Source: Pseudomonas sp. GD03858 (lineage in GTDB: Bacteria; Pseudomonadota; Gammaproteobacteria; Pseudomonadales; Pseudomonadaceae). From it: 34,215 nt of DNA. The notes below the pieces were generated by a model. It ran no database searches. It had not been told where the DNA came from and was given only the letters and a program-made list of their open reading frames with translations. Location of the stretch: contig NZ_JAOCDM010000049.1 of assembly GCF_029840925.1 (NCBI RefSeq), forward strand, positions 1 through 34,215, given 5' to 3'. This document shows, one piece after another, positions 17,779 to 26,759 of the stretch (the first letter of the stretch is position 1; every line of letters starts with the position of its first letter). The position numbers were made by a program, and so were the translations under genes.

Positions 17779-18705
17779 TCAGGCGGCGTTCTTGAGTTTC
17801 GGGTCCAGCGCGTCGCGCAGGCCGTCGCCCATCAGGTTGATTGCCAGCACACTGAGCAAGATGGTCAGGCCAGGCAGGCTCACCACCCACCAGGCGCGCT
17901 CGATGTAGTCGCGGGCCGAGGCCAGCATGGTGCCCCACTCGGGGGTCGGCGGCTGCACGCCGAGGCCTAGGAAGCCCAGGGCGGCGGCGTCGAGGATCGC
18001 CGAGGAGAAGCTCAGGGTGGCCTGGACGATCAGCGGCGCCATGCAGTTGGGCAGCACGGTGACGAACATCAGGCGTGGCAGGCCGGCGCCGGCCAGGCGC
18101 GCGGCGGTGACGTAGTCGCGGTTCAGTTCGCCCATCACCGCGGCGCGGGTCAGGCGCACATAGGACGGCAGCGAGACGATGGCGATGGCGATAACGGTGT
18201 TGATCAGGCCTGGGCCGAGGATGGCGACGATGGCCACGGCCAGCAGCAGCGAGGGCAGGGCCAGCATCACGTCCATCAGGCGCATGATCGACGGGCCGAG
18301 GATCTGCGGGAAGAAGCCGGCCAGCAGGCCCAGCAGGATACCCGGGATCAGCGACATCACCACCGACGACAGGCCGATCAGCAGCGACAGGCGCGAGCCC
18401 TGGATCAGGCGTGACAGCAAGTCACGGCCCAGTTCGTCGGTGCCGAGGATGAACTGCCAGGTGCCGCCTTCGAGCCAGACCGGCGGGGTCAGCAGGAAGT
18501 CGCGGTACTGCTCGCTGGGGTTGTGCGGTGCCACCCAAGGGGCGAACAGCGCGCAGAACACGATCAGGCACATGAAGGCCAGGCCGGCCACCGCGCCTTT
18601 GTTGCGTGAGAAGGCCTGCCAGAACTCTTTGTACGGCGAAGGGTAGAGCAAGCTTTGGTCAACCGCGCTGGGCGGGGTGACGGATTTCGGAATCGGGCTG
18701 GTCAT
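17779..18705 (-). CDS. dppC: Dipeptide ABC importer permease DppC
   Basis: A 308-residue inner-membrane permease with an N-terminal OppC-type segment ([20 protein letters not shown]), about six membrane spans, and the transport loop [20 protein letters not shown] followed by [11 protein letters not shown]. It pairs with DppB to form the pore. GAGG lies 8 nt before the ATG. It begins 10 nt after dppB. Confidence 0.91.
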   Translation of the reverse strand: MTSPIPKSVTPPSAVDQSLLYPSPYKEFWQAFSRNKGAVAGLAFMCLIVFCALFAPWVAPHNPSEQYRDFLLTPPVWLEGGTWQFILGTDELGRDLLSRLIQGSRLSLLIGLSSVVMSLIPGILLGLLAGFFPQILGPSIMRLMDVMLALPSLLLAVAIVAILGPGLINTVIAIAIVSLPSYVRLTRAAVMGELNRDYVTAARLAGAGLPRLMFVTVLPNCMAPLIVQATLSFSSAILDAAALGFLGLGVQPPTPEWGTMLASARDYIERAWWVVSLPGLTILLSVLAINLMGDGLRDALDPKLKNAA

Positions 18706-18715
18706 GGCGTAGTCC

Positions 18716-19726
18716 TCAGCGCTGATGACGGATGCGTGGGTTGGCCAGGCCGTAGAGGATGTCCACGACGAAGTTGACCAGGATCACCAGGCAGGCGATC
18801 AACAGGATGCCGTTCTGGACCACGGGGTAGTCACGGGCACCGATGGCCTCGATCAGCCATTTGCCGATGCCCGGCCAGGAGAAGATGGTTTCGGTGAGCA
18901 CGGCGCCGGCCAGCAGCGTGCCGACCTGCAGGCCGAACACGGTCAGCACCGGGATCAGCGCGTTGCGCAGGCCGTGGATGAACACCACGCGCGATGGCGA
19001 CAGGCCCTTGGCGCGGGCGGTACGGATGTAGTCCTCGCGCAGCACCTCGAGCATCGACGAACGGGTCATCCGGGCGATCACCGCCAGCGGGATGGTGCCC
19101 AGCACGATGGCCGGCAGGATCAGGTGCATCACCGCATCCTTGAACGCGCCTTCCTCGTCGCTGAGCAGGGTGTCGATGAGCATGAAGCCGGTCTTCGGCT
19201 CGATGTCGTAGAGCAGGTCGATGCGTCCGGAGACCGGCGTCCAGCCCAGGCTCACGGAGAAGAACATGATCAGGATCAGGCCCCACCAGAAGATCGGCAT
19301 CGAGTAGCCGGCCAGCGAGATGCCCATCACCCCGTGGTCGAACAGCGAACCGCGCTTGAGCGCGGCGATCACCCCGGCCAGCAGGCCGATCACGCCGGCG
19401 AACAGCAGGGCGGCCATGGCCAGCTCCAGGGTCGCCGGGAACAGGGTGAGGAACTCGTTCCATACGCTTTCACGGGTGCGCAGGGATTCGCCCAGGTCGC
19501 CCTGGGCAAGCTTGCCGACATAGTCCAGGTACTGGGCCGGCAGCGGTTTGTTCAGGCCCAGGCGCTCCATGGCCTGGGCGTGCATTTCGGGGTCGACCCG
19601 GCGTTCGCCCATCATCACTTCGACCGGGTCGCCGGGAATCAGGCGTATGAGCGCGAAGGTCAGCAAGGTGATACCGAAGAAGGTCGGAATCAGCAGGCCC
19701 AGGCGTCGGGCAATAAAACTCAACAT
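18716..19726 (-). CDS. dppB: Dipeptide ABC importer permease DppB
   Basis: A 336-residue inner-membrane permease of the DppB/OppB family. It starts with MLSFIARRLGLLIPTFFGIT and LIPGDPVEVMMGER, the family N-terminus. The transport loop is LREDYIRTARAKGLSPSRVV followed by GLRNALIPVLTVFGLQVG, and the end is VVDILYGLANPRIRH. It follows the proximal dppA gene after 78 nt that contain competing GC-rich stems, a usual arrangement for making more binding protein than permease. Confidence 0.92.
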   Translation of the reverse strand: MLSFIARRLGLLIPTFFGITLLTFALIRLIPGDPVEVMMGERRVDPEMHAQAMERLGLNKPLPAQYLDYVGKLAQGDLGESLRTRESVWNEFLTLFPATLELAMAALLFAGVIGLLAGVIAALKRGSLFDHGVMGISLAGYSMPIFWWGLILIMFFSVSLGWTPVSGRIDLLYDIEPKTGFMLIDTLLSDEEGAFKDAVMHLILPAIVLGTIPLAVIARMTRSSMLEVLREDYIRTARAKGLSPSRVVFIHGLRNALIPVLTVFGLQVGTLLAGAVLTETIFSWPGIGKWLIEAIGARDYPVVQNGILLIACLVILVNFVVDILYGLANPRIRHQR

Positions 19727-19754
19727 TGTCGGGGGTACCTCATCAGCCGGTTAA

Positions 19755-19790
19755 CGGCGGTGCCGCCGGGCCCTCGTGAGGCGTCGGCGG
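19755..19790 (-). terminator. GC-rich stem-loop between dppA and dppB (attenuator-like)
   Basis: CCGCCG (19763-19768) can pair with CGGCGG at either 19755-19760 or 19785-19790, and no T-run follows. It probably limits read-through or protects the upstream mRNA end. Function is inferred from position between binding-protein and permease genes. Confidence 0.35.
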
Positions 19791-19804
19791 CTGTTGTTGT
19801 TGTT

Positions 19805-21400
19805 CTACTTCACCCGGGTAGTGGCGAAGTTGTTGTTGGTCAGTGGGTTGATTACATAGCCCTCGACGTTCTCGCGCATGGCGGTGAACATTTTCGGGTG
19901 GGCCATGCTGATCCACGGCTGGTCTTCATCGTACACCGCCAAAGCCTCGTTATAGAGCTTGGCGCGTTCGTCGTTGTCGATCACTTCGCGGGCGCGGGTG
20001 ATCAGGTCCTGGAATTTCTGGTTGCACCAGCGCGCGTAGTTCTCGCCGCTCTTGACCGCATCGCAGCTGAGCATCGGCGTGAGGAAGTTGTCCGGGTCGC
20101 CGTTGTCGCCGGCCCAGCCCGCCGATACCAGGTCGGCCTCGCCCTTCTTGGCGCGACGCAGCATCTCGGCCCATTCCATCACGCGGATATCGAGCTTGAT
20201 GCCGATCTTGGCCAGGTCGGACTGGAGCATTTCGGCCGACAGACGCGGGTTGGGGTTGGTCGGGCCGCCGCCGTTGCGGGTGAACAGGGTGATCACCGTG
20301 CCTTCAGGCACGCCGGCTTCCTTGAGCAGGGCGCGGGCCTTGTCGAGGTCGTGGGGCGGATTCTTGTTGTCGGTGTTGTAGCCGATCATCGTCGGCGGGT
20401 ACGGGTTGACCCCGACCAGCGCGTTGCCCTTGCCGAACAGCTGGTCGACGTGGGTCTGGCGATCGAAGGCCATGTCGATCGCCTTGCGCACGCGCACGTC
20501 GCTCAGGTACTTGTGCTGGGTGTTCATCGAGATGTAACCGGTGACCAGCGCCTCGATCTCGGCGACCTTGAGTTTCGGATCGGTCTTGATCCCCGGCACG
20601 TCGTCAGGCTTGGGGTACAGGGCGATCTGGCACTCGTTGGCGCGCAGCTTCTGCAGGCGCACATTGCTGTCGGTGGCGATGGCGAAGATCAGCGCGTCGG
20701 CCGGTGGCTTGCCGCGGAAGTAGTCCGGGTTGGCCTTGTAGCGAACCTGGGCATCCTTGCTGTAGCGCTGGAACACGAACGGGCCGGTGCCGATCGGCTT
20801 GCTGTTGAGGTCGGAGGTCTTGCCGGCCTTGAGCAACTGGTCGCCGTACTCGGCGGAGTAGATCGAGGTGAAGGCCATGGCCAGGTCGCGCAGGAACGGC
20901 GCTTCCGGGCGGGTCAGGGTGATCACCACGGTGTGTTCGTCGGTCTTCTCGACCGACTTGAGCAGTTCCTTGAAGGCCATGCTCTCGAAATAGGGGTAGC
21001 CGACGCTGGTCTTGTCGTGCCACGGATGGTCTTTCTTCAGCTGGCGGTTCAGGCTCCACAGCACGTCATCGGCGTTGAAGTCGCGCGTGGGGGTGAAGTA
21101 GTCGGTGCTGTGGAACTTGACGCCTTCGCGCAGGTGGAAGGTGTAGACCAGCCCGTCGGGGCTGACGTCCCAGCTCGTGGCAAGTGCCGGCTGGATCTCG
21201 GTGGTGCCGGGCTTGAAGTCGACCAGGCGGTTGAAGATGGCCTCGGCCGTGGCGTCGGCGGTGACGGCGGTGGTGTACTGGACGATGTCGAAGCCTTCCG
21301 GGCTGGCTTCGGTGCACACCACCAGCGGCTTGGCCGCCAGGCTCGATGCGGCGCCCAGGATGACGGCTGCCAGGGCAGCGCGTAGCGGTAGCGATTTCAT
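19805..21400 (-). CDS. dppA: Dipeptide/peptide periplasmic binding protein DppA (copy next to dppB)
   Basis: A 531-residue SBP_bac_5 family binding protein. The signal peptide MKSLPLRAALAAVILGAASS ends near SLAA. The mature N-terminus CTEASPEGFDIVQYTT is typical of DppA. Family features include YTFHLREGVKFHSTDYFTPT, FNADDVLWSLNR and the IGTGPFVFQRY segment. The frame opens at 21469, but the ATG at 21400 has GGGAGG about 6 nt upstream and starts the signal peptide. It differs more from the two other copies here than they do from each other (STTE-type segments, KPDDVPGIKTDPKL region), suggesting a different peptide range. It is closest to dppB and is probably the main partner of the transporter. 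Confidence 0.88.
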   Translation of the reverse strand: MKSLPLRAALAAVILGAASSLAAKPLVVCTEASPEGFDIVQYTTAVTADATAEAIFNRLVDFKPGTTEIQPALATSWDVSPDGLVYTFHLREGVKFHSTDYFTPTRDFNADDVLWSLNRQLKKDHPWHDKTSVGYPYFESMAFKELLKSVEKTDEHTVVITLTRPEAPFLRDLAMAFTSIYSAEYGDQLLKAGKTSDLNSKPIGTGPFVFQRYSKDAQVRYKANPDYFRGKPPADALIFAIATDSNVRLQKLRANECQIALYPKPDDVPGIKTDPKLKVAEIEALVTGYISMNTQHKYLSDVRVRKAIDMAFDRQTHVDQLFGKGNALVGVNPYPPTMIGYNTDNKNPPHDLDKARALLKEAGVPEGTVITLFTRNGGGPTNPNPRLSAEMLQSDLAKIGIKLDIRVMEWAEMLRRAKKGEADLVSAGWAGDNGDPDNFLTPMLSCDAVKSGENYARWCNQKFQDLITRAREVIDNDERAKLYNEALAVYDEDQPWISMAHPKMFTAMRENVEGYVINPLTNNNFATTRVK

Positions 21401-21433
21401 GGAACCTCCCTGCAGTGCTAGTTCCAGCGTAGC

Positions 21434-21465
21434 CGCCACGGCCCGTGGGGAATCGGGCCGTGGCG
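21434..21465 (-). terminator. Stem-loop between opdP and dppA
   Basis: 12-bp arms 21434-21445 and 21454-21465 (CGCCACGGCCCG type) enclose an 8-nt loop 8 nt after the porin stop. No T-run is present, so it is better read as an mRNA-stabilising or partial termination stem than as a full terminator. Confidence 0.5.
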
Positions 21466-21472
21466 CCAACGG

Positions 21473-22855
21473 TCAGAGGATGTTGAACGGAATGGTGGTG
21501 ACGATGCGCAGCTCGTCGAGGCTGCCGTCGGCCTGGGCCTTGCTGGCACGGTGCGCGGTGTAGGTGGCGCGGATGGTGGTGTCCTTCAGCATGCCGCTCT
21601 GTACCGCGTAGCTGGTGCCGATGCCCCACTCGTAGTGGGTTTCGCCGTCCATGCCGTTGACGTCATAGGCGGTGCCTTTGTAGTGGGTGCCATCGATGCC
21701 CCAGCCACGGGCGTTGTACAGGTTGAACTTCAGGCCTGGCACGCCGTAGGGCGCCATGTTCAGCACGTAGCTGATCTGCAGCGACTTCTCGTTCGGGCCG
21801 TTGAAGTCCGACAGCAGGGAGTTGGCCAGGTAGATGCCGTTGGTTTCATGCAGGTAGTCGAAGTACTCGTTGCCGTTGACCTGCTGCCAGGAGGCGGTGA
21901 GCGTGTGGGCCTGGTGGGTCAGGCCGAACGACAGGCTGTAGGTGTCGTTGTCGATCTCGCCCATCTTCTTGCTGCCTTCGTCCACGGTCTTGTAGTAGTT
22001 CAGACCGGTGGTCAGGCTCAGTACCGCGCTGTCACCCAGCACATGGTTGGCGCCGAAGTAGTACTGGTTCCAGAAATCGTCGACTTTGGTGGCGTAGAGG
22101 CTGGTGGTCAGGCTCTTGAGCGGCTGGTAGCTGATACCGGCGGTGCTGGCGCGGTCGGTCTCGACGCCGGCGGCGCCGTACTCGCTGCGGAACTTGCTCA
22201 GGCTCTGTTCGGTACGCGGCGAGACGCGGTCGAAGGTGCCGAGGTCGAACGACAGGTTCTCGAACTCGGCGCTGTGCAGGAACGCACCCTGGAAGCTCGA
22301 CGGCAGCGCACGGTTGCCGATGTAGGCGATCATCGGGGTATCGACCGACTGGCGGCCGACGGTCAGGGTCGTGTTGGACACACGGGCCTTGACGTTGCCC
22401 AGACCCATCTTGCTCCACTGGCCGATCGGATCGCCGTCGCTGTGAGTCAGCGTGCGGTTGTTCGGGCCAGCGACGGCTGCGCGCCCCTGCTCGAGGGCGA
22501 TCGCGTTGTAGGCCGCGGCCTCGACCGCGAAGCCCACGGTGCCTTCGGTGAAGCCCGAGCTGTAGTTGAGGATGGTGCCCTGCACCCAGTTGTCACGGCT
22601 GTGGGTGGCGTGGCGGGTGCCGTCGCTCTTGTAGTACTTCCACAGTGGCGCGCGGGTGGCGCGCTCACGGGCGTACCAGTTGCGGGTGGTGCCGGACAGG
22701 CTCTGGCCGTCGATGAAGCCTTTGGCCTCGGCCTGTTCGCTGCTGGACTTGAGCGTGATCGGCACGAAGTCCTGGCTGGTGGGTTCGGCTTGAGCAAGAG
22801 CGCAGAAAGCGCCGACGGACAAAGCCAGTGCGGTGGTTGTGGTACGAATCAACAT
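21473..22855 (-). CDS. opdP: OprD-family outer membrane porin, OpdP-like (peptide uptake)
   Basis: A 460-residue OprD-family porin. The signal peptide MLIRTTTTALALSVGAFCAL ends at AQA-E near residue 23. The N-terminus FVPITLKSSSEQAEAKGFID, the RNWYARE motif and WVQGTILNYSSGFTEGTVGF are standard OprD features, and the chain ends in the aromatic/hydrophobic IPFNIL. In P. aeruginosa the matching position among dppA genes is held by opdP, a glycine-glutamate/dipeptide porin, so peptide passage across the outer membrane is the likely role. It lies between two dppA genes on the same strand, flanked by stem-loops on both sides. The specific ligand is inferred from context. Confidence 0.87.
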   Translation of the reverse strand: MLIRTTTTALALSVGAFCALAQAEPTSQDFVPITLKSSSEQAEAKGFIDGQSLSGTTRNWYARERATRAPLWKYYKSDGTRHATHSRDNWVQGTILNYSSGFTEGTVGFAVEAAAYNAIALEQGRAAVAGPNNRTLTHSDGDPIGQWSKMGLGNVKARVSNTTLTVGRQSVDTPMIAYIGNRALPSSFQGAFLHSAEFENLSFDLGTFDRVSPRTEQSLSKFRSEYGAAGVETDRASTAGISYQPLKSLTTSLYATKVDDFWNQYYFGANHVLGDSAVLSLTTGLNYYKTVDEGSKKMGEIDNDTYSLSFGLTHQAHTLTASWQQVNGNEYFDYLHETNGIYLANSLLSDFNGPNEKSLQISYVLNMAPYGVPGLKFNLYNARGWGIDGTHYKGTAYDVNGMDGETHYEWGIGTSYAVQSGMLKDTTIRATYTAHRASKAQADGSLDELRIVTTIPFNIL

Positions 22856-22976
22856 GAAAGCTCCCTGATCTTTTTTTAGTTATCACCCGACCTTGTGGGC
22901 CGGGTTTGTCACGGTGACGCGGTACTGCAAGTGTTTGCCTTGGGGTCTCCAGGCAAATTCGGGCTGCACGGGAGCG

Positions 22977-22997
22977 CGGGAGTGGGTCGCACTCCCG
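22977..22997 (-). terminator. Stem-loop between the second dppA and opdP
   Basis: CGGGAGTG and CACTCCCG (8-bp arms, 5-nt loop) lie 16 nt after the stop of the gene at 23014. No T-run is visible. It is one of a series of stems after the exported-protein genes of the locus. Confidence 0.45.
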
Positions 22998-23013
22998 GTC
23001 GCATGGCGCAGGG

Positions 23014-24606
23014 TCAATCGATGCTGACGTCGGAGAAAACGTTGCGTCCGAAGGGGCTGACCTTGAAGTCTTTCACGCTGATGCTCAGCGGCTGGTTGAC
23101 CGTGGAGTGCGCGACCGGGGTGATCGGCACCTGTTGCTTGAGGCGTTGCTGGGCTTGTTCGTAGAGGCTGGTGCGCTGCGCGCGGTCGGTGACCTGCTTG
23201 GCTTTCTTGACCAGGGCGTCGTATTGCGTGTCGCACCACAGTGAATAGTTGTTGCTGCCGATGGCGTCACAGCTGAACAGCGTGCCCAGCCAGTTGTCCG
23301 GGTCGCCGTTGTCGCCGGTCCAGCCGATCAGGGCGATGTCGTGCTCGCCGTTCTTCATGCGCTTGAGGTATTCGCCCCACTCGTAGCTGACGATGCGCAC
23401 CTTGAAGCCGAGCTTGCTCCAGTCGGACTGAAGCATTTCGGCCATCAGCTTGGCATTGGGGTTGTAGGGACGCTGCACCGGCATGGCCCACAAGGTGATC
23501 TCGGTACCGTCCTTGACCCCGGCCTGCTTGAGCAGCTGCTTGGCTTTTTCCGGGTCGAAGGGCGCGTCCTTGATCGACTTGTCGTAGGACCACTGGGTTG
23601 GCGGCATGGCGTTCGACGCGGCCTGGCCGGCGTCCTGGTAGACCGCCTCGATGATCGCCTTCTTGTTCACCGCCATGTCCATGGCCTGGCGCACTTCCAG
23701 GCGGTCGAACGGCGGGTGCTGGGTGTTGTAGGCGATGTAGCCGAGGTTGAAGCCGGGCTGGGTCATCACCTGCAGCTTGCCGTCCTGCTTGAGCGCGGGC
23801 AGGTCCGCCGGGCGTGGGTGCAGGGTGATCTGGCACTCGTTGCGGCGCAGCTTCTGGATGCGCACCGATGGGTCGACGTTGATCGAGAACACCAGGTTGT
23901 CGATCTTCACCCGGTCAGGCGCCCAGTAGTCCTTGTTGCCCTTGAAGCGGATCTGCGAGTCCTTCTGGTAGCGCTGGAACACGAACGGGCCGGTGCCGAT
24001 CGGCTTCTGGTTGATGTCGCTGGCCTTGCCGTTGGCCAACAGGTGCTCGGCGTACTCGGCGGAGAGGATCGAGGCGAAGGCCATGGCGATGTTCTGCAGG
24101 AACGCGGCGTCGACCTTGTTGAGGGTGAAGACCACGGTGAGCGGGTCGGTCTTCTCGACCTTGGCGATGTTCTTGTCCAGCCCCATGCTGACGAAGTACG
24201 GGAATTCGGTGGGGTAGGCCTTGCGGAAGGGTTGCTCCTTGTCGAGCATGCGGTTGAAGGTGAACAGCACGTCGTCGGCGTTGAAGTCGCGGCTGGGCTT
24301 GAAGTCCTTGTTGGCGTGGAACTTCACCCCGGGGCGCAGGTGGAAGGTGTACTTCAGGCCGTCCTCGGACACTTGCCAGTCGGTGGCCAGGCCCGGCTGC
24401 ACGGCGGTGCCGCCGCGCTCGAACTCGACCAGGCGGTTGTAGATCGGCTCGGCGGCGTCGTTGTCGGTGGCCGCGGTGTACTGGGCGGTATCGAAGCCCG
24501 CCGGGCTACCCTCGGAGCAGAACACCAGGTTGTTGGCGAGGCTCAGGGGGGCCTGGCTCAGCAGGCCGAGGGCAAGCAGGGTGGAACACAGCGTGGTATG
24601 GCGCAT
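23014..24606 (-). CDS. DppA-type peptide binding protein (second copy)
   Basis: A 530-residue periplasmic SBP_bac_5 protein. The signal peptide MRHTTLCSTLLALGLLSQAP ends near SLA-NN. The mature protein begins LVFCSEGSPAGFDTAQYT. It shares long stretches with the copy at 24822-26447: INQKPIGTGPFVF, NECQITLHPRPADLPALK, ITLWAMPVQRPYNPNAKLMA and IGWTGDNGDPDNWLGTLFSC. It probably delivers a distinct peptide set to the same DppBCDF pump. AAAGGA lies before the ATG at 24606. Expression may depend partly on its own promoter, because 215 nt and a strong stem separate it from the gene upstream. Confidence 0.87.
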   Translation of the reverse strand: MRHTTLCSTLLALGLLSQAPLSLANNLVFCSEGSPAGFDTAQYTAATDNDAAEPIYNRLVEFERGGTAVQPGLATDWQVSEDGLKYTFHLRPGVKFHANKDFKPSRDFNADDVLFTFNRMLDKEQPFRKAYPTEFPYFVSMGLDKNIAKVEKTDPLTVVFTLNKVDAAFLQNIAMAFASILSAEYAEHLLANGKASDINQKPIGTGPFVFQRYQKDSQIRFKGNKDYWAPDRVKIDNLVFSINVDPSVRIQKLRRNECQITLHPRPADLPALKQDGKLQVMTQPGFNLGYIAYNTQHPPFDRLEVRQAMDMAVNKKAIIEAVYQDAGQAASNAMPPTQWSYDKSIKDAPFDPEKAKQLLKQAGVKDGTEITLWAMPVQRPYNPNAKLMAEMLQSDWSKLGFKVRIVSYEWGEYLKRMKNGEHDIALIGWTGDNGDPDNWLGTLFSCDAIGSNNYSLWCDTQYDALVKKAKQVTDRAQRTSLYEQAQQRLKQQVPITPVAHSTVNQPLSISVKDFKVSPFGRNVFSDVSID

Positions 24607-24781
24607 GGCAGGTCCTTTGTCCGTATAGTCAAGCCGCGACAGGCAAAACGCGGCTGTGGCATCCCGGCCCTGACGATAGAAGCGTCAGGATGCGGGAGCC
24701 AAGGTTCAGCTACTGGTATGGGGGCGGGAGCATTCCGGCGAGCGTGAAGGAATTACCTTACGTATCGCCCGGTCGTGTCAC

Positions 24782-24811
24782 CGTCCCGCCGCAAACCGCT
24801 GCGGCGGGACG
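24782..24811 (-). terminator. Strong stem-loop after the first dppA gene
   Basis: 12-bp perfect arms CGTCCCGCCGCA (24782-24793) and TGCGGCGGGACG (24800-24811) with a 6-nt loop lie 10 nt after the stop of the gene at 24822. The stem is strong but no T-run follows on the minus strand, so termination may be partial. Confidence 0.6.
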
Positions 24812-24821
24812 ATCACGGCCG

Positions 24822-26447
24822 TTACTTGTCCACGCTGACCCCGTAGAAGGAGTTCAGGCCGAAGGGGCTGATCTTGAAGTCCTTAACCTTCGTGCTCATG
24901 GGCTGATACACGGTGGAGTGGGCGATGGGGGTCATCGGCACCTGCTCCTTGAGGAGGTGTTGCGCCTGCTTGTACAGCTCGGTGCGCTTGGCCTGGTCGG
25001 AGGTCGCCTTGGCTTGCTTGATCAGGTCGTCGTAGGGCTTGTAGCACCATTTGGAGAAGTTGTTGCCGTCCATCGCGTCGCAGCCGAACAGCGTGCCCAG
25101 CCAGTTGTCCGGGTCACCATTGTCGCCGCTCCAGCCAATCAGCATGGCGCCATGCTCGCCGCCCTTGGAGCGCTTGATGTACTCACCCCATTCGTAGCTG
25201 ACGATCTTGGCGTTGATGCCGATCTTCTTCCAGTCGGACTGGAGCATCTCGGCCATCAGCTTGGCGTTGGGGTTGTAGGGGCGCTGCACCGGCATGGCCC
25301 AGAGGGTGATCTCGGTGCCTTCCTTGATGCCGGCTTCCTTGAGCAGTTGCTTGGCTTTCTCCGGATCGTACTTGGCGTCCTTGATGGTGGTGTCATAGGA
25401 CCACTGGGTTGGCGGCATGGCATTGACGGCCAGCTGGCCCGCGCCCTGATAGACCGATTCGATGATCTGCGGCTTGTTGACGGCCATGTCCAGCGCCTGG
25501 CGGACCTTGAGCTGGGACAGTGGGTTGGCGTCGTTGCTGCCCTTGACCTTGTCCATCACGTTGTAGGCGATGTAGCCGAGGTTGAAACCGGCCTGGTCGG
25601 GCATCTGCAGGTTCTTGTCCGCCTTCAGCGGCGCGATGTCGGCCGGGCGCGGGAACAGGGTGACCTGGCACTCGTTCTTCTTGAGTTTCTGCATGCGCAC
25701 CGAGGCGTCGGTAGTGATGGCGAAGATCAGGTTGTCGATCTTCACGTCCTCGGGGTTCCAGTAGTCCTTGTTACCCTTGAAACGGATCTGCGCGTCTTTC
25801 TGGTACTTGCTGAACACGAACGGGCCGGTGCCGATCGGCTTCTGGTTGATATCGGCTGGCTTGCCCTGCTTGAGCAGCTGGTCGGCGTATTCGGCGGACT
25901 GGATCGAGGCGAAGCTCATGGCCAGGTTCTGGATGAACGCGGCATCGACCTCGTTGAGGGTGAACTTCACGGTGTGGTCATCGACCTTCTCGACCTTGGC
26001 GATGTTCTTGTCCATGCCCATGTCGGTGAAGTACGGGAATTCGGTGGGGTAGGCTTTGCGGAAGGGGTGGTTCTTGTCGAGCATGCGGTTGAAGGTGAAC
26101 AGCACGTCGTCGGCGTTGAACGCTCGGGTGGGCTTGAAGTAATCGGTGGTATGGAACTTCACGCCTTCGCGCAGGTGGAAGGTATAGGTCTTACCGTCGT
26201 CAGAAATGTCCCACTTGGTGGCCAAGCCTGGAATCACTGCGGTGCCGCCGCGCTCGAACTGGCTCAGGCGGTTGAACATGGTTTCGGCGGAGGCGTCGAA
26301 GTCGGTTCCGGTGGTGTACTGGCCAGGGTCGAAACCGGCCGGGCTGCCTTCGGAGCAGAACACCAGGTTGGTCGCGGCGTGGGCGAGCGGTGAGCCGGCC
26401 AGCAAGCCTGCGCTTACCAGGAACGGAATGACTGCGTGTTTGAGCAT
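24822..26447 (-). CDS. DppA-type peptide binding protein (first, distal copy)
   Basis: A 541-residue periplasmic SBP_bac_5 protein and the most upstream gene of the dpp locus. The signal peptide MLKHAVIPFLVSAGLLAGSP ends at AHA-AT. The mature start is NLVFCSEGSPAGFDPGQYTT. It contains FHLREGVKFHTTDYFKPT, FNADDVLFTFNRMLDK and the shared ITLWAMPVQRPYNPNAKLMA segment. The frame is open to 26537, but the ATG at 26447 has GAGG about 7 nt upstream and starts a proper signal peptide. A 10-residue insertion (DKVKGSNDAN) relative to the second copy follows IAYNVM. No promoter could be fixed in the 312-nt gap before it. Confidence 0.88.
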   Translation of the reverse strand: MLKHAVIPFLVSAGLLAGSPLAHAATNLVFCSEGSPAGFDPGQYTTGTDFDASAETMFNRLSQFERGGTAVIPGLATKWDISDDGKTYTFHLREGVKFHTTDYFKPTRAFNADDVLFTFNRMLDKNHPFRKAYPTEFPYFTDMGMDKNIAKVEKVDDHTVKFTLNEVDAAFIQNLAMSFASIQSAEYADQLLKQGKPADINQKPIGTGPFVFSKYQKDAQIRFKGNKDYWNPEDVKIDNLIFAITTDASVRMQKLKKNECQVTLFPRPADIAPLKADKNLQMPDQAGFNLGYIAYNVMDKVKGSNDANPLSQLKVRQALDMAVNKPQIIESVYQGAGQLAVNAMPPTQWSYDTTIKDAKYDPEKAKQLLKEAGIKEGTEITLWAMPVQRPYNPNAKLMAEMLQSDWKKIGINAKIVSYEWGEYIKRSKGGEHGAMLIGWSGDNGDPDNWLGTLFGCDAMDGNNFSKWCYKPYDDLIKQAKATSDQAKRTELYKQAQHLLKEQVPMTPIAHSTVYQPMSTKVKDFKISPFGLNSFYGVSVDK

Positions 26448-26759
26448 GGTGGCCTCATTTTTGTCATTTTTCGAATTGAGGCGGCCTCGTGAGCCGACCT
26501 GCGGATACTTATGCAGGGGGTGTTCCCAATGCAACACTCAGCAGGATGGTTGACGCCAAAAAAGTGGGACGGACGTACATGGATGTCGCATCCGTATAAC
26601 TTTGGCGAATGTTGATCGTTTGCGAAGGCAAAGAGAGCGAAATTTTCAGGATATTTCGCACTTTATGTGACAAGCAGATGCACCCAATTGGTGCGTAGGA
26701 AGGGTCTGAAACGGCTGTCCGAGACGGTTTTGACCATCTCGGACATTCAAGCGGGTGCC
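26448..26759. other. Intergenic region upstream of the dpp locus
   Basis: 312 bases with no gene seen. The middle (about 26560-26690) is AT-rich and should carry the minus-strand dpp promoter; no convincing sigma-70 or sigma-54 pair was found. The end next to the SIMPL gene holds a 9-bp-arm stem-loop at 26716-26745. Confidence 0.5.
26716..26745 (-). terminator. Stem-loop after the SIMPL-domain gene
   Basis: TGTCCGAGA (26716-26724) and TCTCGGACA (26737-26745) pair perfectly around a 12-nt loop, 15 nt after the stop of the SIMPL gene. No T-run follows, so it is a weak or factor-assisted terminator. Confidence 0.5.

Noticed and set aside
19790..19806. TGT/TTG microsatellite next to the proximal dppA stop
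   Set aside because: Short (about five units) and outside coding sequence; no evidence of phase variation.
18725..21385. 886-codon plus-strand open frame opposite dppB and dppA
   Set aside because: Very long but spans two real genes in antisense, with H/D/Q/V-rich composition and no recognisable domain.
24690..26393. 567-codon plus-strand open frame opposite the distal dppA, and a similar one at 23341-24747
   Set aside because: The two frames resemble each other only because the underlying dppA genes are paralogues; both are antisense shadows.
26448..26759. Search for a sigma-54 or sigma-70 promoter of the dpp locus
   Set aside because: Candidate -10 TATACG near 26595-26600 on the minus strand lacks an acceptable -35, and no GG/GC pair with sigma-54 spacing was found.
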